Made by a program: the position numbers and the translations under genes. DNA of 64,000 bases, from NCBI GenBank assembly GCA_030824495.1, contig JAVBXP010000028.1, forward strand, positions 23,413 to 87,412, given 5' to 3'. Within the stretch, counting starts at the first letter, position 1; each line of letters starts with the position of its first letter. The stretch is from a bacterium. Lineage in GTDB: Bacteria; Pseudomonadota; Alphaproteobacteria; Caulobacterales; Caulobacteraceae. The notes beneath the pieces are model-generated. The model made no database searches. It worked only from the letters and a program-made list of their open reading frames with translations, and had not been told where the DNA came from. Below, piece after piece: positions 1 to 7,697 of this stretch.

Positions 1-689
1 ACCTTGCCGCCGGCTTCCTGGATCATCAGCAGGCCCGCAGCCATGTCCCAGGGCTTCAGGTCGCGCTCCCAGAACCCGTCCAGGCGACCGGCGGCCACAT
101 AGGCCAGGTCGAGGGACGCCGCGCCGAAGCGGCGAACGCCGGCCACGCGCTGGCTGATCTGGTGCAGCTCTTTAAGGAAGCGCGCGTGCTGGCCGTGACC
201 GAGGAACGGGATGCCGGTGCCCAGCACGCTTTCGTCCAGGTGCTTGCGGCCGGCGACGCGCAGGCGCTTGTCGTTGACGAAGCAGCCCTTGCCCTTTTCG
301 GCCCAGAACAACTCGTTGGTCACGGGGTTATAGGTCACCGCCGCCACGATCGCGCCTTCGCGCTGCAAAGCGATGTTGATCGCGAAGTGCGGGATGGCGT
401 GCAGGAAGTTGGTGGTGCCGTCCAGCGGATCGACGATCCAGGTGTGGGTCTTGTCGGTGCCTTCGATCAGGCCGCGTTCCTCGCCGAGGAAGCTGTAGCC
501 GGGGCGGGCCTTTTCCAGCGCTTCGAACACCGCCTGCTCGGCCTTGATGTCGGCGGCCGAGACGAAATCGGCCGGCGCCTTGCGCGACACCTGCAGCTCG
601 GAAAGCTCGCCGAAATCACGGTTCAGGCCCCGGGCCGCCTTGCGGGCGGCGTCGGACATCACTTTCAGAAGAGCGGTTTGCGTCGACAC
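1..689 (-). CDS. suhB: Inositol-1-monophosphatase family protein (partial, 3' end outside window)
   Basis: The reverse strand encodes an inositol monophosphatase, a Mg-dependent phosphatase that removes phosphate from myo-inositol-1-phosphate; the SuhB branch also binds the transcription machinery. The metal-site motif DPLDGTTNF and the later GAASLDLAYV stretch are both visible, as is the alphaproteobacterial N-terminus with DFVSAADIKAEQ. I chose the GTG at 689 because the residues before the internal ATG at 659 (VSTQTALLKV) continue the family's usual N-terminal helix and a GGAA lies upstream. About 229 codons are present and the C-terminus lies beyond base 1. It is followed upstream by thiE in the same direction. 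Confidence 0.9.
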   Translation of the reverse strand, partial: MSTQTALLKVMSDAARKAARGLNRDFGELSELQVSRKAPADFVSAADIKAEQAVFEALEKARPGYSFLGEERGLIEGTDKTHTWIVDPLDGTTNFLHAIPHFAINIALQREGAIVAAVTYNPVTNELFWAEKGKGCFVNDKRLRVAGRKHLDESVLGTGIPFLGHGQHARFLKELHQISQRVAGVRRFGAASLDLAYVAAGRLDGFWERDLKPWDMAAGLLMIQEAGGK

Positions 690-794
690 AGGTGGTTCCA
701 GTTCTAGCGCCAAGGGTGCGCTAAACGCGCCGGAAAGGCGGAAATTCGAGGCGCGGAACCTAGTGGGAGCAGGGCCTCAAGGCAAGGATAGGCC

Positions 795-1442
795 TCAACC
801 GCGTTCCGACAAGCCCTGGGCGATGGCCGCCTCGATGGCCGTCACCCCCGCCGCTGGCCCTTGCGGGTGCGCCCAGACGCCCGCCGAAACCGCCAGGAAG
901 TCGGCGCCGGCCTTGGCCAGGCCCGCGGCGTTATCGGCGTTGATCCCGCCGATGGCGACGCACGGCGTCTCCATGAACTGCTGCCAGATGGTCAGGATTT
1001 CCGGCTCGGCGTGGGTGGGCGCTTCCTTGGTGGTGGTCGGGAAGAAGGCGCCGAAGGCGACATAGTCGGCCCCGCCCTCGGCCGCTTCCATCGCCAGGTG
1101 GCGGCTGTCGTGGCAGGTGACGCCGATCATCGCGTCCGGACCCATGATCATGCGCGCGTCCTTCAGTGGCATGTCCGACTGGCCGACATGGACGCCGTCG
1201 CAGCCGAGCTTGGCGGCGAGGTCCGGGCGGTCGTTCAGGATGACCGCCACACCGCGCGCCTGGGCGATGGGCGAGAGCGCATCGACCGCCGCGGCGATCA
1301 CCTGGTCGGGTTGATCCTTCAGGCGGATTTGCAGGGCGGCGACATCGCCGGCGTCCAGGGTCTGGGCGAGCAGCCGACCGAAGGCGGCGAGGTCGTCCAG
1401 GCGCGGCGGGGTGATCAGATAGAGGCGGCAATCGGCGGTCAT
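795..1442 (-). CDS. thiE: Thiamine phosphate synthase
   Basis: This 215-residue TIM-barrel protein couples the thiazole and pyrimidine moieties into thiamine monophosphate in the cytoplasm. The family signatures are in order: QIRLKD near residue 38, ILNDRPDLA near 68, the [10 protein letters not shown] phosphate-binding segment near 83, [10 protein letters not shown] near 131 and AIGGI near 162. The length is normal for ThiE. The start lies only 9 bases after the stop of the small DUF2474 gene, so it is probably read from the cydAB transcript. No TPP riboswitch can fit in that gap, so any thiamine control would have to act elsewhere. Confidence 0.93.
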   Translation of the reverse strand: MTADCRLYLITPPRLDDLAAFGRLLAQTLDAGDVAALQIRLKDQPDQVIAAAVDALSPIAQARGVAVILNDRPDLAAKLGCDGVHVGQSDMPLKDARMIMGPDAMIGVTCHDSRHLAMEAAEGGADYVAFGAFFPTTTKEAPTHAEPEILTIWQQFMETPCVAIGGINADNAAGLAKAGADFLAVSAGVWAHPQGPAAGVTAIEAAIAQGLSERG

Positions 1443-1451
1443 GGCCGCCTT

Positions 1452-1613
1452 CTAACCCTGCGGATAGTCCGGCAACAGCGCCTTCATCGTATAGGCCACG
1501 ATGGCGGTGACGCTGGTCGCGGCCACGGCGATGCCGAAGAACCAGGCGAGGCGCTTGTACCACGGGGGCAGGGGATCGCCCGGCTCGGGCGGGGGTTCAA
1601 TGATATCCCGCAT
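1452..1613 (-). CDS. DUF2474 family small membrane protein of the bd oxidase operon
   Basis: This 53-residue protein starts MRDIIEPPPEPGD, followed by WYKRLAWFFG and one hydrophobic segment (about residues 23-46). It matches the pattern of DUF2474, single-span proteins found behind cyanide-insensitive bd oxidase genes and thought, like CydX, to associate with the oxidase. The ATG at 1613 lies inside the 3' end of cydB, a 17-base overlap, which suggests translational coupling. thiE follows after 9 bases. I infer the role from position and size, not from a diagnostic motif. Confidence 0.75.
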   Translation of the reverse strand: MRDIIEPPPEPGDPLPPWYKRLAWFFGIAVAATSVTAIVAYTMKALLPDYPQG

Positions 1614-2625
1614 CGGCCGTCACCTTGCCTCTGAACAGCCAATAGACCCAGATCGTGTAGCCCAGGATCACCGGCAGCAGGATCGCCACCCCGACCAGCA
1701 TCAGGGCAAGGGCGTTGTCCTGGTTGGCGGCCTGCCGATAGGTCATGTCGTAGGGTACGATGTTGGGGAAGAAACCTACCGCCAGGCCAAAATAGCCGGA
1801 GAGAAAGACCAGGCTCGCTCCGAGATGCGGCCAACCGTGCGAGCGGCTTCTCAGCCCCATCGCCACGAGCGCCAATCCGGCAAGGCCGACGATCGGGATC
1901 GGTGTGAGCGGGAGGAACACCGCCATGTCGAACCCGCCATTTGCGAACCCCCAGCGTTCGGCCACCCGCGGGTGCACAAAGAGCGTGGCGACGCTGACCG
2001 CCGCCAGCAGAGCCGCCGTCGCCGCGCCGGCGATCCAGGCCCAGCGCCGGGCGTCGCCATGCAGTTCGGTCTCGGTCTTCCAGACCAGCCAGGTCGCGCC
2101 GAGCAGGGCGTAGCCGGCGACCAGGCCGGCGGCGACCAGCAAGGTATAGGGCGTCAGCCAGTCGAACGGGCCGCCGCCAAAGGCCAGGTTCTCGTCCAGC
2201 GTGATGCCTTGGATAAAGCCGCCAAGGATCAAGCCCTGGGCGAAGGTCGCGCAGATCGAACCGCCGGCGAAGGCCGCGGTCCAGAAGGCCTTGCCGCGTC
2301 GGCGGCCGCGCAGCCGGAACTCGAAGGCCACCCCGCGCAGGATCAAGGCCAGAAGCATCAGGATGACGGGGATGTAGAGCGCCGGCAGGATCGCCGAATA
2401 GGCGAGGGGAAAGGCTGCGAACATGCCGCCGCCGCCAAGCACCAGCCACGTCTCGTTGCCGTCCCAGACCGGGGCGATGGAATCCATCATCACGTCGCGG
2501 TCGGCGGGCGTGGCCGCGAACGGAAAGAGGATGCCGACGCCGAGGTCGAAGCCGTCCAGCAGCACGTAGAGCAACACCGCCGTGGCGATGATGACGGCCC
2601 AGATCAGCGGGAGGTCGAGGGTCAT
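1597..2625 (-). CDS. cydB: Cytochrome bd ubiquinol oxidase subunit II (CioB type)
   Basis: CydB is the second integral membrane subunit of the quinol-oxidising bd-type terminal oxidase, which reduces oxygen to water in the inner membrane without proton pumping. The 342-residue product begins MTLDLPLIWAVIIATAVLLY and carries the typical DGFDLGVGILFPF segment near residue 25 and WDGNETWLV near 54, followed by repeated hydrophobic helices. The start ATG at 2625 overlaps the cydA stop codon (ATGA), so the two are translationally coupled. A longer open frame upstream is only cydA read in another frame. Confidence 0.93.
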   Translation of the reverse strand: MTLDLPLIWAVIIATAVLLYVLLDGFDLGVGILFPFAATPADRDVMMDSIAPVWDGNETWLVLGGGGMFAAFPLAYSAILPALYIPVILMLLALILRGVAFEFRLRGRRRGKAFWTAAFAGGSICATFAQGLILGGFIQGITLDENLAFGGGPFDWLTPYTLLVAAGLVAGYALLGATWLVWKTETELHGDARRWAWIAGAATAALLAAVSVATLFVHPRVAERWGFANGGFDMAVFLPLTPIPIVGLAGLALVAMGLRSRSHGWPHLGASLVFLSGYFGLAVGFFPNIVPYDMTYRQAANQDNALALMLVGVAILLPVILGYTIWVYWLFRGKVTADAGYH

Positions 2626-4040
2626 AGCCGGTCTCCCCAGCTCGCGGAGTTGTGGCCTGGGTCTTCCGGCGCAGCGGCCAGGGCCGAACCGGGCGCCCGC
2701 GCCCCGGCGGGAGGCGGCTCGTCGGAACCCGCCACTGGCCCCTCGGCCATCAGCCGTATGATGTAGAGAACCCCGACCGAGAAAATCACCGCGTAGACCA
2801 CCAGGAATCCCAGCAGTGAGGCCGAGACCTGGCCCGCGCCGATCGGTGACACCGCATCGGCGGTGCGCAAGACGCCGGTGACCACCCAGGGCTGGCGTCC
2901 GACCTCCGCGACAATCCACCCGGAGATCACCGCCACGAAGCCTGCCGGCCCCATGGCGACACAGGCTTGCAGGAACGGCCGGGACTGTTCAGGCGCCGCG
3001 CGCCAACACAGCCAGACCCCCCACGCGCCCAGGGCGATCATCGCGATGCCGAGGCCCACCATCACCCGGAAGGACCAGAAGACGATCGCGACCGGCGGCC
3101 GGTCTTCCGGGGCGAACGCCTTCAGGCCCTTGACCTCGGCCTTGGTCGAGCCGGCGGTGATCAGGCTGCCGACCTTGGGGATGGAGACTTCCCACCGGTT
3201 GCTTTCGGTCGCGCGGTCGGGCCAGGCGACGATGTGGAAGGCCTGCTCGGGGCCGGTTTCCCAGAAGGCCTCAATCGCCGCCAGCTTGGCCGGCTGCAGG
3301 CGCAGGACGTCCTTGCCCGACAGGTCGCCGACCAGCAGCTGCATGGGCGCGACGATGGCCAGCATGCCGACCGCCATCCGCAGGCTCATTTGGGACTCGG
3401 GCTCCTCGGGCCGCTTCAGCAGACGCCAGGCCGAGGCCGCCCCCACGACGAGGGCGGTGGTCAGGTAAGCAGCGAGCGTCATGTGCATCAGCCGCGAGGC
3501 GAAGCTTGGCGAGAAGATCACCGCCATCCAGTCGGTCGCGATCAGGCCGCCCTCGGGCGTCCGTGCGAACCCGGTCGGATACTGCATCCAGCTATTGGCC
3601 GAGATGATCCAGAAAGCCGAGATCAGCGTGCCGACGGCGACCAGCACCGTGGCGGTGAAGTGAAGGCCTGGCCCGACCTTCTTCCAGCCGAAAAGCATGA
3701 TCCCCAGGAAACTCGCCTCCAGAAAGAAGGCGGTCAGCACCTCGAAGGCCAGCAGCGGCCCGATGACCGGGGCGACGACCGTGGAGAACACGCTCCAGTT
3801 GGACCCGAGCTGGTAGCTCATGACCACCCCGGTCACGACGCCCATGCCGAACGAGATCGCGAAGATCTTCACCCAGAAAAGATAGAGTGTCTTGAACACC
3901 TCGTTCCGTGTCGTCAGCCACAGCCCCTCCAGAACCGCGAGGTAACTGGCCAGACCAATGGTGAAACTGGGAAAGATGATGTGGAAGGCGATAGTGAACG
4001 CGAACTGCAGTCGCGACAGCATCAAGGCGTCGACGTCCAT
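2622..4040 (-). CDS. cydA: Cytochrome bd ubiquinol oxidase subunit I (cyanide-insensitive CioA type)
   Basis: CydA carries the three hemes and the quinol site of the bd oxidase. With the ATG at 4040 the protein is 472 residues and begins MDVDALMLSRLQFAFTIAFH, placing the conserved heme-ligand histidine at position 20. LLAFEVLTAFFLEASFLG supplies the acidic residues of the oxygen site, and GRQPWVVTGVLRT the C-terminal heme region. The quinol loop after GDLSGKDVLRLQPAK is short, which is the hallmark of the CioA branch. A GGGGA lies about 10 bases before this ATG; a TTG at 4070 would add ten residues but looks less likely. cydB overlaps its stop. Confidence 0.93.
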   Translation of the reverse strand: MDVDALMLSRLQFAFTIAFHIIFPSFTIGLASYLAVLEGLWLTTRNEVFKTLYLFWVKIFAISFGMGVVTGVVMSYQLGSNWSVFSTVVAPVIGPLLAFEVLTAFFLEASFLGIMLFGWKKVGPGLHFTATVLVAVGTLISAFWIISANSWMQYPTGFARTPEGGLIATDWMAVIFSPSFASRLMHMTLAAYLTTALVVGAASAWRLLKRPEEPESQMSLRMAVGMLAIVAPMQLLVGDLSGKDVLRLQPAKLAAIEAFWETGPEQAFHIVAWPDRATESNRWEVSIPKVGSLITAGSTKAEVKGLKAFAPEDRPPVAIVFWSFRVMVGLGIAMIALGAWGVWLCWRAAPEQSRPFLQACVAMGPAGFVAVISGWIVAEVGRQPWVVTGVLRTADAVSPIGAGQVSASLLGFLVVYAVIFSVGVLYIIRLMAEGPVAGSDEPPPAGARAPGSALAAAPEDPGHNSASWGDRL

Positions 4041-4167
4041 GACGTTCGGTCCCCAGCTCTGAAACTGCAATCGCCGTTGACTGCGGTTGTCACCACTTCA
4101 TGCCGAACAACGTACCGGACCAAGCTCCGCGCCTGCGACAAACTGACGCATAATGTCGGGCTACAAC

Positions 4168-4206
4168 TTGCAAATGATTTGCAACGGCGTTCGCAGTTGC
4201 TAAATA
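4168..4206 (+). promoter_or_regulatory. Fur/Irr-like box overlapping a probable bfd promoter
   Basis: TTGCAAATGATTTGCAA at 4168-4184 is a perfect inverted repeat of 8-base arms around one base, in the style of alphaproteobacterial Fur-family operators. Its right end can serve as a -35 (TTGCAA, 4179-4184), with TAAATA at 4201-4206 as a -10 after 16 bases. A second imperfect inverted repeat (GCAACGGCG / CGCAGTTGC, 4181-4200) overlaps it. The site sits between the divergent cydA and bfd, close to bfd, so iron repression of bfd is the natural reading. Confidence 0.65.
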
Positions 4207-4232
4207 GGAGTCCTGATCGGGAGAAGTCCGTC

Positions 4233-4418
4233 TTGTACGTTTGTAACTGTAACGGGATCCGGGAGCGCGAAGTCCGCGCCGCCATCGACGCCGGCGCCAG
4301 CCGCCCGGCCGAGGTCTTCCGCGCATGCGGTTCGCAAGCTCAATGCGCCCGTTGCGTCTGCGACATGCGCAAGATGATCAGCGAGCAGGATCAAGCTCTT
4401 CGCTTCGCCGCCGAATAG
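4233..4418 (+). CDS. bfd: Bacterioferritin-associated ferredoxin
   Basis: This 61-residue protein binds a [2Fe-2S] cluster and donates electrons to bacterioferritin to release stored iron. The ligand pattern is complete: CNC at residues 4-6, then C32 and the CARC segment with C38 and C41, which is the Bfd arrangement of CxC followed by CxxC. It starts with TTG at 4233, with GGGAGA 8 to 14 bases upstream; no ATG fits the N-terminus LYVCNCNGI. It lies directly upstream of bfr, its partner, and behind a Fur-like box, so induction under iron starvation is expected. Confidence 0.9.
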   Translation: MYVCNCNGIREREVRAAIDAGASRPAEVFRACGSQAQCARCVCDMRKMISEQDQALRFAAE

Positions 4419-4444
4419 GGCGTTTCACCAGGAACGCCGAACTA

Positions 4445-4460
4445 TTCGCAAGCTTGCGAA
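4445..4460. promoter_or_regulatory. 16-bp perfect palindrome between bfd and bfr
   Basis: TTCGCAAGCTTGCGAA at 4445-4460 is a perfect palindrome. It resembles the GCAA/TTGC half-sites of the bfd operator, and a further half-site (ACTTGCAAA) follows at 4475-4483. It lies 92 bases before bfr. It may be an Irr/Fur operator for bfr or a short terminator for bfd; there is no T-run, which favours an operator. Confidence 0.45.
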
Positions 4461-4551
4461 CGAAACGCGGAATCACTTGCAAACATAGGCTTTGACTCGT
4501 CTCGCCCCGAGTAAGAGTTTGCCCCTCGAAAACGGATTCGAGGAGGTTCCC

Positions 4552-5043
4552 ATGCAAGGCGACAAAGCCATCATTCGGCGTTTGAACGCTGTGCTCACCA
4601 ATGAGCTCACTGCGGTGAACCAGTATTTCCTGCACGCCCGCATGTACGAAAACTGGGGTTTCACCCGGCTCGCCAAGATCACCTATGACGAGTCCATCGG
4701 CGAGATGAAGCACGCCGACAAGCTCATCAAGCGCATCCTCTTCCTTGATGGCCTGCCCAACCTGCAGGACCTGCATAAGCTGAAGATCGGCGAGAACGTG
4801 CCCGAGTGCATGACCTCCGACCTGTCGGTCGAGGTCAGCGGCCGGGTCGATCAAATTGCCGGGATCAAGGAGTGCGAGGCGGTTGAAGACTACGTCACCC
4901 GCCAAATCCTGCGCGAAATCCTCACCGACACCGAGGAGCACATCGATTTCCTGGAGACGCAACTGTCGCTGGTGAAGTCGCTCGGCGAGCAGAACTACCT
5001 GCAGAGCGCGCTCGGCGAACTCGAAGGCGCTGGCGGCCACTAG
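4552..5043 (+). CDS. bfr: Bacterioferritin
   Basis: Bacterioferritin forms a 24-subunit cage that oxidises Fe(II) and stores it as a mineral. The 163-residue product aligns without gaps to the classical family. Met52 in EMKHADKLIKRI is the heme axial ligand, and Glu18, Glu51, His54, Glu94 and His130 of the ferroxidase centre are present. The residue at position 127 is Thr (DTEEHID) instead of the glutamate of E. coli Bfr, with Glu at 128 and 129. AGGAGG lies 6 bases before the ATG. It follows bfd, the ferredoxin that empties the cage. Confidence 0.95.
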   Translation: MQGDKAIIRRLNAVLTNELTAVNQYFLHARMYENWGFTRLAKITYDESIGEMKHADKLIKRILFLDGLPNLQDLHKLKIGENVPECMTSDLSVEVSGRVDQIAGIKECEAVEDYVTRQILREILTDTEEHIDFLETQLSLVKSLGEQNYLQSALGELEGAGGH

Positions 5044-5063
5044 GGGCGGTCAACCGCCTCACT

Positions 5064-5105
5064 GATCGTCATGGCCGGGCGAAGTCCCGGCCATCCATAG
5101 ACTCC
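5064..5105. repeat. REP-like palindrome, copy 1
   Basis: ATGGCCGGG (5071-5079) and CCCGGCCAT (5086-5094) form a perfect 9-bp stem with a 6-base loop, preceded by GATCGTC and followed by CCATAGACTCC. The same unit recurs at 5424, 5509, 22434 and 26753. It sits between the convergent ends of bfr and the GIY-YIG gene and could also terminate transcription. Confidence 0.75.
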
Positions 5106-5106
5106 G

Positions 5107-5406
5107 TCAGAGCAGGCCGGGAAACAGGTCGTCCCAGTGCGGATTGTCTTGCTCAATCAATGCGATCTTCCAGTCGCGCTTGTACTTCTTCAGCCGCTTC
5201 TCCCAACGGATGGCCTCAACCACCGTGAAGCAGCGTCGAAACCAGACCAGACGTGTCACGCCGTAGCGGCCGGTGAATCCCGGCGTCGCGCTCTCGCGGT
5301 GCTCATGTATGCGTCGGAGTAAGTTCGCGGTCACACCGACGTAGAGCGTGCCGTGTTTGCCGCTCGCCAGAATGTAGACCGCGTTGTTGGCATGCACGGG
5401 ATCCAT
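5107..5406 (-). CDS. GIY-YIG domain protein (UPF0213-like)
   Basis: The 99-residue product is a single GIY-YIG nuclease domain: AVYILASGKHGTLYVGVT supplies the Y-x(n)-YVG core (the second motif reads YVG), then RRIHEHRE, and WEKRLKKYKRDWK carries the catalytic-type glutamate. Such stand-alone domains are common in alphaproteobacteria, with an uncertain role in DNA processing. The ATG at 5406 (MDPVHANN) begins right before the domain; longer in-frame starts run through the palindromic repeats and are rejected. It is flanked on both sides by REP-like palindromes and could have moved with them, but this is speculation. Confidence 0.8.
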   Translation of the reverse strand: MDPVHANNAVYILASGKHGTLYVGVTANLLRRIHEHRESATPGFTGRYGVTRLVWFRRCFTVVEAIRWEKRLKKYKRDWKIALIEQDNPHWDDLFPGLL

Positions 5407-5423
5407 GGCCAAGCTTGGTGCGT

Positions 5424-5456
5424 ATGGATGGCCGGGACAAGAGCCCGGCCATGACG
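5424..5456. repeat. REP-like palindrome, copy 2 (inverted)
   Basis: ATGGCCGGG (5428-5436), a 7-base loop and CCCGGCCAT (5444-5452), followed by GACGA, form the same unit as copy 1 in the opposite orientation. It lies just upstream of the GIY-YIG start. Confidence 0.75.
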
Positions 5457-5508
5457 AACTGGTGGGGTCTACGCATGCCCCCATCCGCGATTGGTCACTC
5501 CCCCCACG

Positions 5509-5551
5509 GATCGTCATGGCCGGGCTCTTGTCCCGGCCATCCATAGACTCC
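5509..5551. repeat. REP-like palindrome, copy 3
   Basis: GATCGTC, ATGGCCGGG (5516-5524), a 7-base loop, CCCGGCCAT (5532-5540) and CCATAGACTCC repeat copy 1 in the same orientation. Copies 2 and 3 face each other across about 50 bases. The rest of 5552-5680 holds no gene that I can support. Confidence 0.75.
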
Positions 5552-5689
5552 GCATCTTGGGGTAGAGGCTACCCACCGTCGGCCGGAACAAGAGCTTCGG
5601 CGCCAACGGACGCCGTCCCCGACGAACCGCTTCCAGATTTCCCCGAAATCCCGCTAGGCTCTTCCCAACGATAAGAGGCGGGGGATGGA

Positions 5690-7345
5690 ATGGCCGAGGC
5701 GGTGGCGGGCGACAGCGTCGTCGAGAAGACGAACCACCGGTTGGTGATCGGCGCGGCGTCTGCCGGCACGGTCTTCGAGTGGTACGATTTCTATCTCTAC
5801 GGCTCGCTGGCCGGCTTCATCACTCAGCACTTCTTTTCCGGGGTCAACGAGACCACCGGCTACATCTTCGCCCTGCTGGCCTTCGCGGCCGGCTTTGCGG
5901 TGCGACCGTTCGGGGCGCTGGTGTTCGGGCGGCTGGGCGACCTCTGGGGCCGCAAGAACACCTTCCTGGTCACCATGCTGCTGATGGGGCTCTCGACCTT
6001 CGCGGTCGGCTTGCTGCCGGGCTACGACCAGATCGGCGTCCTCGCCCCCATCCTCCTGATCGTCATGCGCCTGATCCAGGGCCTGGCCCTCGGGGGTGAG
6101 TATGGCGGCGCGGCGACCTATGTCGCCGAGCATGCCCCGCCCGGTAAGCGCGGCCTCTATACAAGCTGGATCCAGACCACCGCGACTCTCGGGCTGTTCC
6201 TCAGCCTGTTGGTGATCCTGGCGGTGCGCTCGATGACCGGCGAGGAAGTGTTCAAGGCCTGGGCCTGGCGCATCCCGTTCCTGGTTTCGGCGGTGCTGCT
6301 TGGCGTCTCGCTATGGATCCGCCTGAAGCTGAACGAGAGCCCGGTCTTCCAGAAGATGGTCGACGAGGGGACCACCTCGAAGAAGCCGCTGACCGAATCC
6401 TTCGCCAAGTGGCCCAATCTGAAGATCGTACTGCTGGCGCTGGTCGGGCTGACCGCCGGCCAGGCGGTCGTCTGGTACACTGGCCAGTTCTACGCCCTGT
6501 TCTTCCTGGAGAAGACGCTGAAGGTCGATGGGGCGCTGACCAACACCCTGGTCGCCTGCGCCCTGATCCTCGGCACTCCGTTCTTCGTGGTGTTCGGCTG
6601 GCTGTCTGACAAGATCGGCCGCAAACCGATCATCCTGGTCGGCTGCCTGCTAGCCGCCTTGACCTACTTCCCGATCTTCAAAGCGCTCACCGCCGCGGCC
6701 AACCCGGCGCTGGCGGCCGCCTCGGCCAGCGCTCCGGTGCGGGTGATCGCCGATCCCGCCGACTGTTCGTTCCAGTTCGATCCGGTCGGCAAGACCGCTT
6801 TCTCCACCTCCTGCGACGTCGCCAAGGCCGCCCTGGCCAGCGCCGGCGTCACCTATGAAAACGTCGCCGCCCCGACCGGAAGCGTCGCCGTCGTCAAGAT
6901 CGGGGAGGTGCAGGTCCCGAGCTTCCGCGGCGAAGCCCTGCCAAAGGCCGAGTTCACGGCGAAGAAAGCCGACTGGACGAAGGGCTTGTCCGCCGCCTTG
7001 CATCAGGCGGGCTACCCGGCCAAGGCCGACCCTGACCAGATGCACAAGCCGGCTGTGGTCGGCCTGCTATTCCTGCTGATGCTGTATGTGACCATGGTCT
7101 ACGGCCCGGTCGCCGCGGCCCTGGTCGAGATGTTCCCGGCGAGGATCCGCTACACCTCGATGTCGTTGCCCTATCACATCGGCAACGGCTGGTTCGGCGG
7201 CTTCCTGCCCACCACGGCGTTCGCCATGGTGGCGGCGACAGGCAACATCTATTTCGGGCTCTGGTACCCGATCGTGGTGGCGGCGGTGACCGTGGTGATC
7301 GGCGGACTGTTCGTGCGCGAGATGCGCGGGGCCAACGTGGACTAG
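5690..7345 (+). CDS. MFS transporter of the metabolite:H+ symporter (MHS) family, with a large extra loop
   Basis: The 551-residue product is an inner-membrane major facilitator. VFEWYDFYLYG near residue 28, RLGDLWGRKN near 84, RLIQGLALGGEYGGAA near 127 and the second-half GWLSDKIGRKPII are signatures of the MHS branch (ProP, KgtP and ShiA relatives). Family members are usually about 430-450 residues. The excess lies in a hydrophilic segment at roughly residues 333-452 that contains two cysteines (ADPADCSF and FSTSCDV) and separates two transmembrane helices. The ATG at 5690 has AGGCGGGGG before it. The substrate cannot be read from sequence; a dicarboxylate or osmolyte is a guess. Confidence 0.85.
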   Translation: MAEAVAGDSVVEKTNHRLVIGAASAGTVFEWYDFYLYGSLAGFITQHFFSGVNETTGYIFALLAFAAGFAVRPFGALVFGRLGDLWGRKNTFLVTMLLMGLSTFAVGLLPGYDQIGVLAPILLIVMRLIQGLALGGEYGGAATYVAEHAPPGKRGLYTSWIQTTATLGLFLSLLVILAVRSMTGEEVFKAWAWRIPFLVSAVLLGVSLWIRLKLNESPVFQKMVDEGTTSKKPLTESFAKWPNLKIVLLALVGLTAGQAVVWYTGQFYALFFLEKTLKVDGALTNTLVACALILGTPFFVVFGWLSDKIGRKPIILVGCLLAALTYFPIFKALTAAANPALAAASASAPVRVIADPADCSFQFDPVGKTAFSTSCDVAKAALASAGVTYENVAAPTGSVAVVKIGEVQVPSFRGEALPKAEFTAKKADWTKGLSAALHQAGYPAKADPDQMHKPAVVGLLFLLMLYVTMVYGPVAAALVEMFPARIRYTSMSLPYHIGNGWFGGFLPTTAFAMVAATGNIYFGLWYPIVVAAVTVVIGGLFVREMRGANVD

Positions 7346-7599
7346 GGCTTACGGCGCGGCGGGTGGTTCACATCGTAGGGTTCGTCATAGCCCCGGCGCG
7401 ATGAGTAGAAAGCCAGCCACATCAGGCCGCCGGTCAACGCGCCGACCACCACCAGCCCGCCAATGACGTACAGCAACACCGGCGAAAGGGCGCCCCAGCC
7501 GCCCCCGATCCTGGAACCGGCATAGAACGTCCAGCCGGCCAGTCCCGCCAGGGCGGCGACGCACACGAGGGAGGCCAGCACGGTGAGGCCGTTCTTCAT
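7342..7599 (-). CDS. Small two-span membrane protein, unknown function
   Basis: I do not recognise this 85-residue protein. It starts MKNGLTVLASLVCVAALAGL, a hydrophobic N-terminal segment, has a second hydrophobic span around residues 40-65 (LLYVIGGLVVVGALTGG) and ends in a charged tail YDEPYDVNHPPRRKP. Its stop overlaps the stop of the convergent transporter by four bases. Base composition and codon use match the neighbours, so it is likely to be a real gene, but only the topology can be described. Confidence 0.6.
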   Translation of the reverse strand: MKNGLTVLASLVCVAALAGLAGWTFYAGSRIGGGWGALSPVLLYVIGGLVVVGALTGGLMWLAFYSSRRGYDEPYDVNHPPRRKP

Positions 7600-7642
7600 G
7601 GCCTAGGAAGCTGCGAGGGGCGCGAGTAGTTCCGCCATGCAG

Positions 7643-7672
7643 AAAGCCGCCGCCCTTGCGGGCGACGGCTTT
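7643..7672 (-). terminator. Rho-independent terminator after fba
   Basis: AAAGCCGCCGCCC, a TTGC loop and GGGCGACGGCTTT form a 13-bp stem with one mismatch, 26 bases beyond the fba stop. On the minus strand the stem ends in TTT. Confidence 0.75.
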
Positions 7673-7697
7673 GCTTTAGTTCGATGCGTGGCGACGA

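Noticed and set aside
1443..1452. TPP riboswitch upstream of thiE
   Set aside because: Only 9 bases separate thiE from the preceding gene, and no thi-box sequence is visible in the flanking sequence.
1484..2449. A 321-codon open frame overlapping cydB and its 3' neighbour
   Set aside because: It is an alternate-frame shadow of cydB, with an Arg/Pro-rich composition and no motif.
5107..5544. Longer start for the GIY-YIG gene
   Set aside because: The extra N-terminus is translated from REP-like palindromes and does not resemble the domain family.
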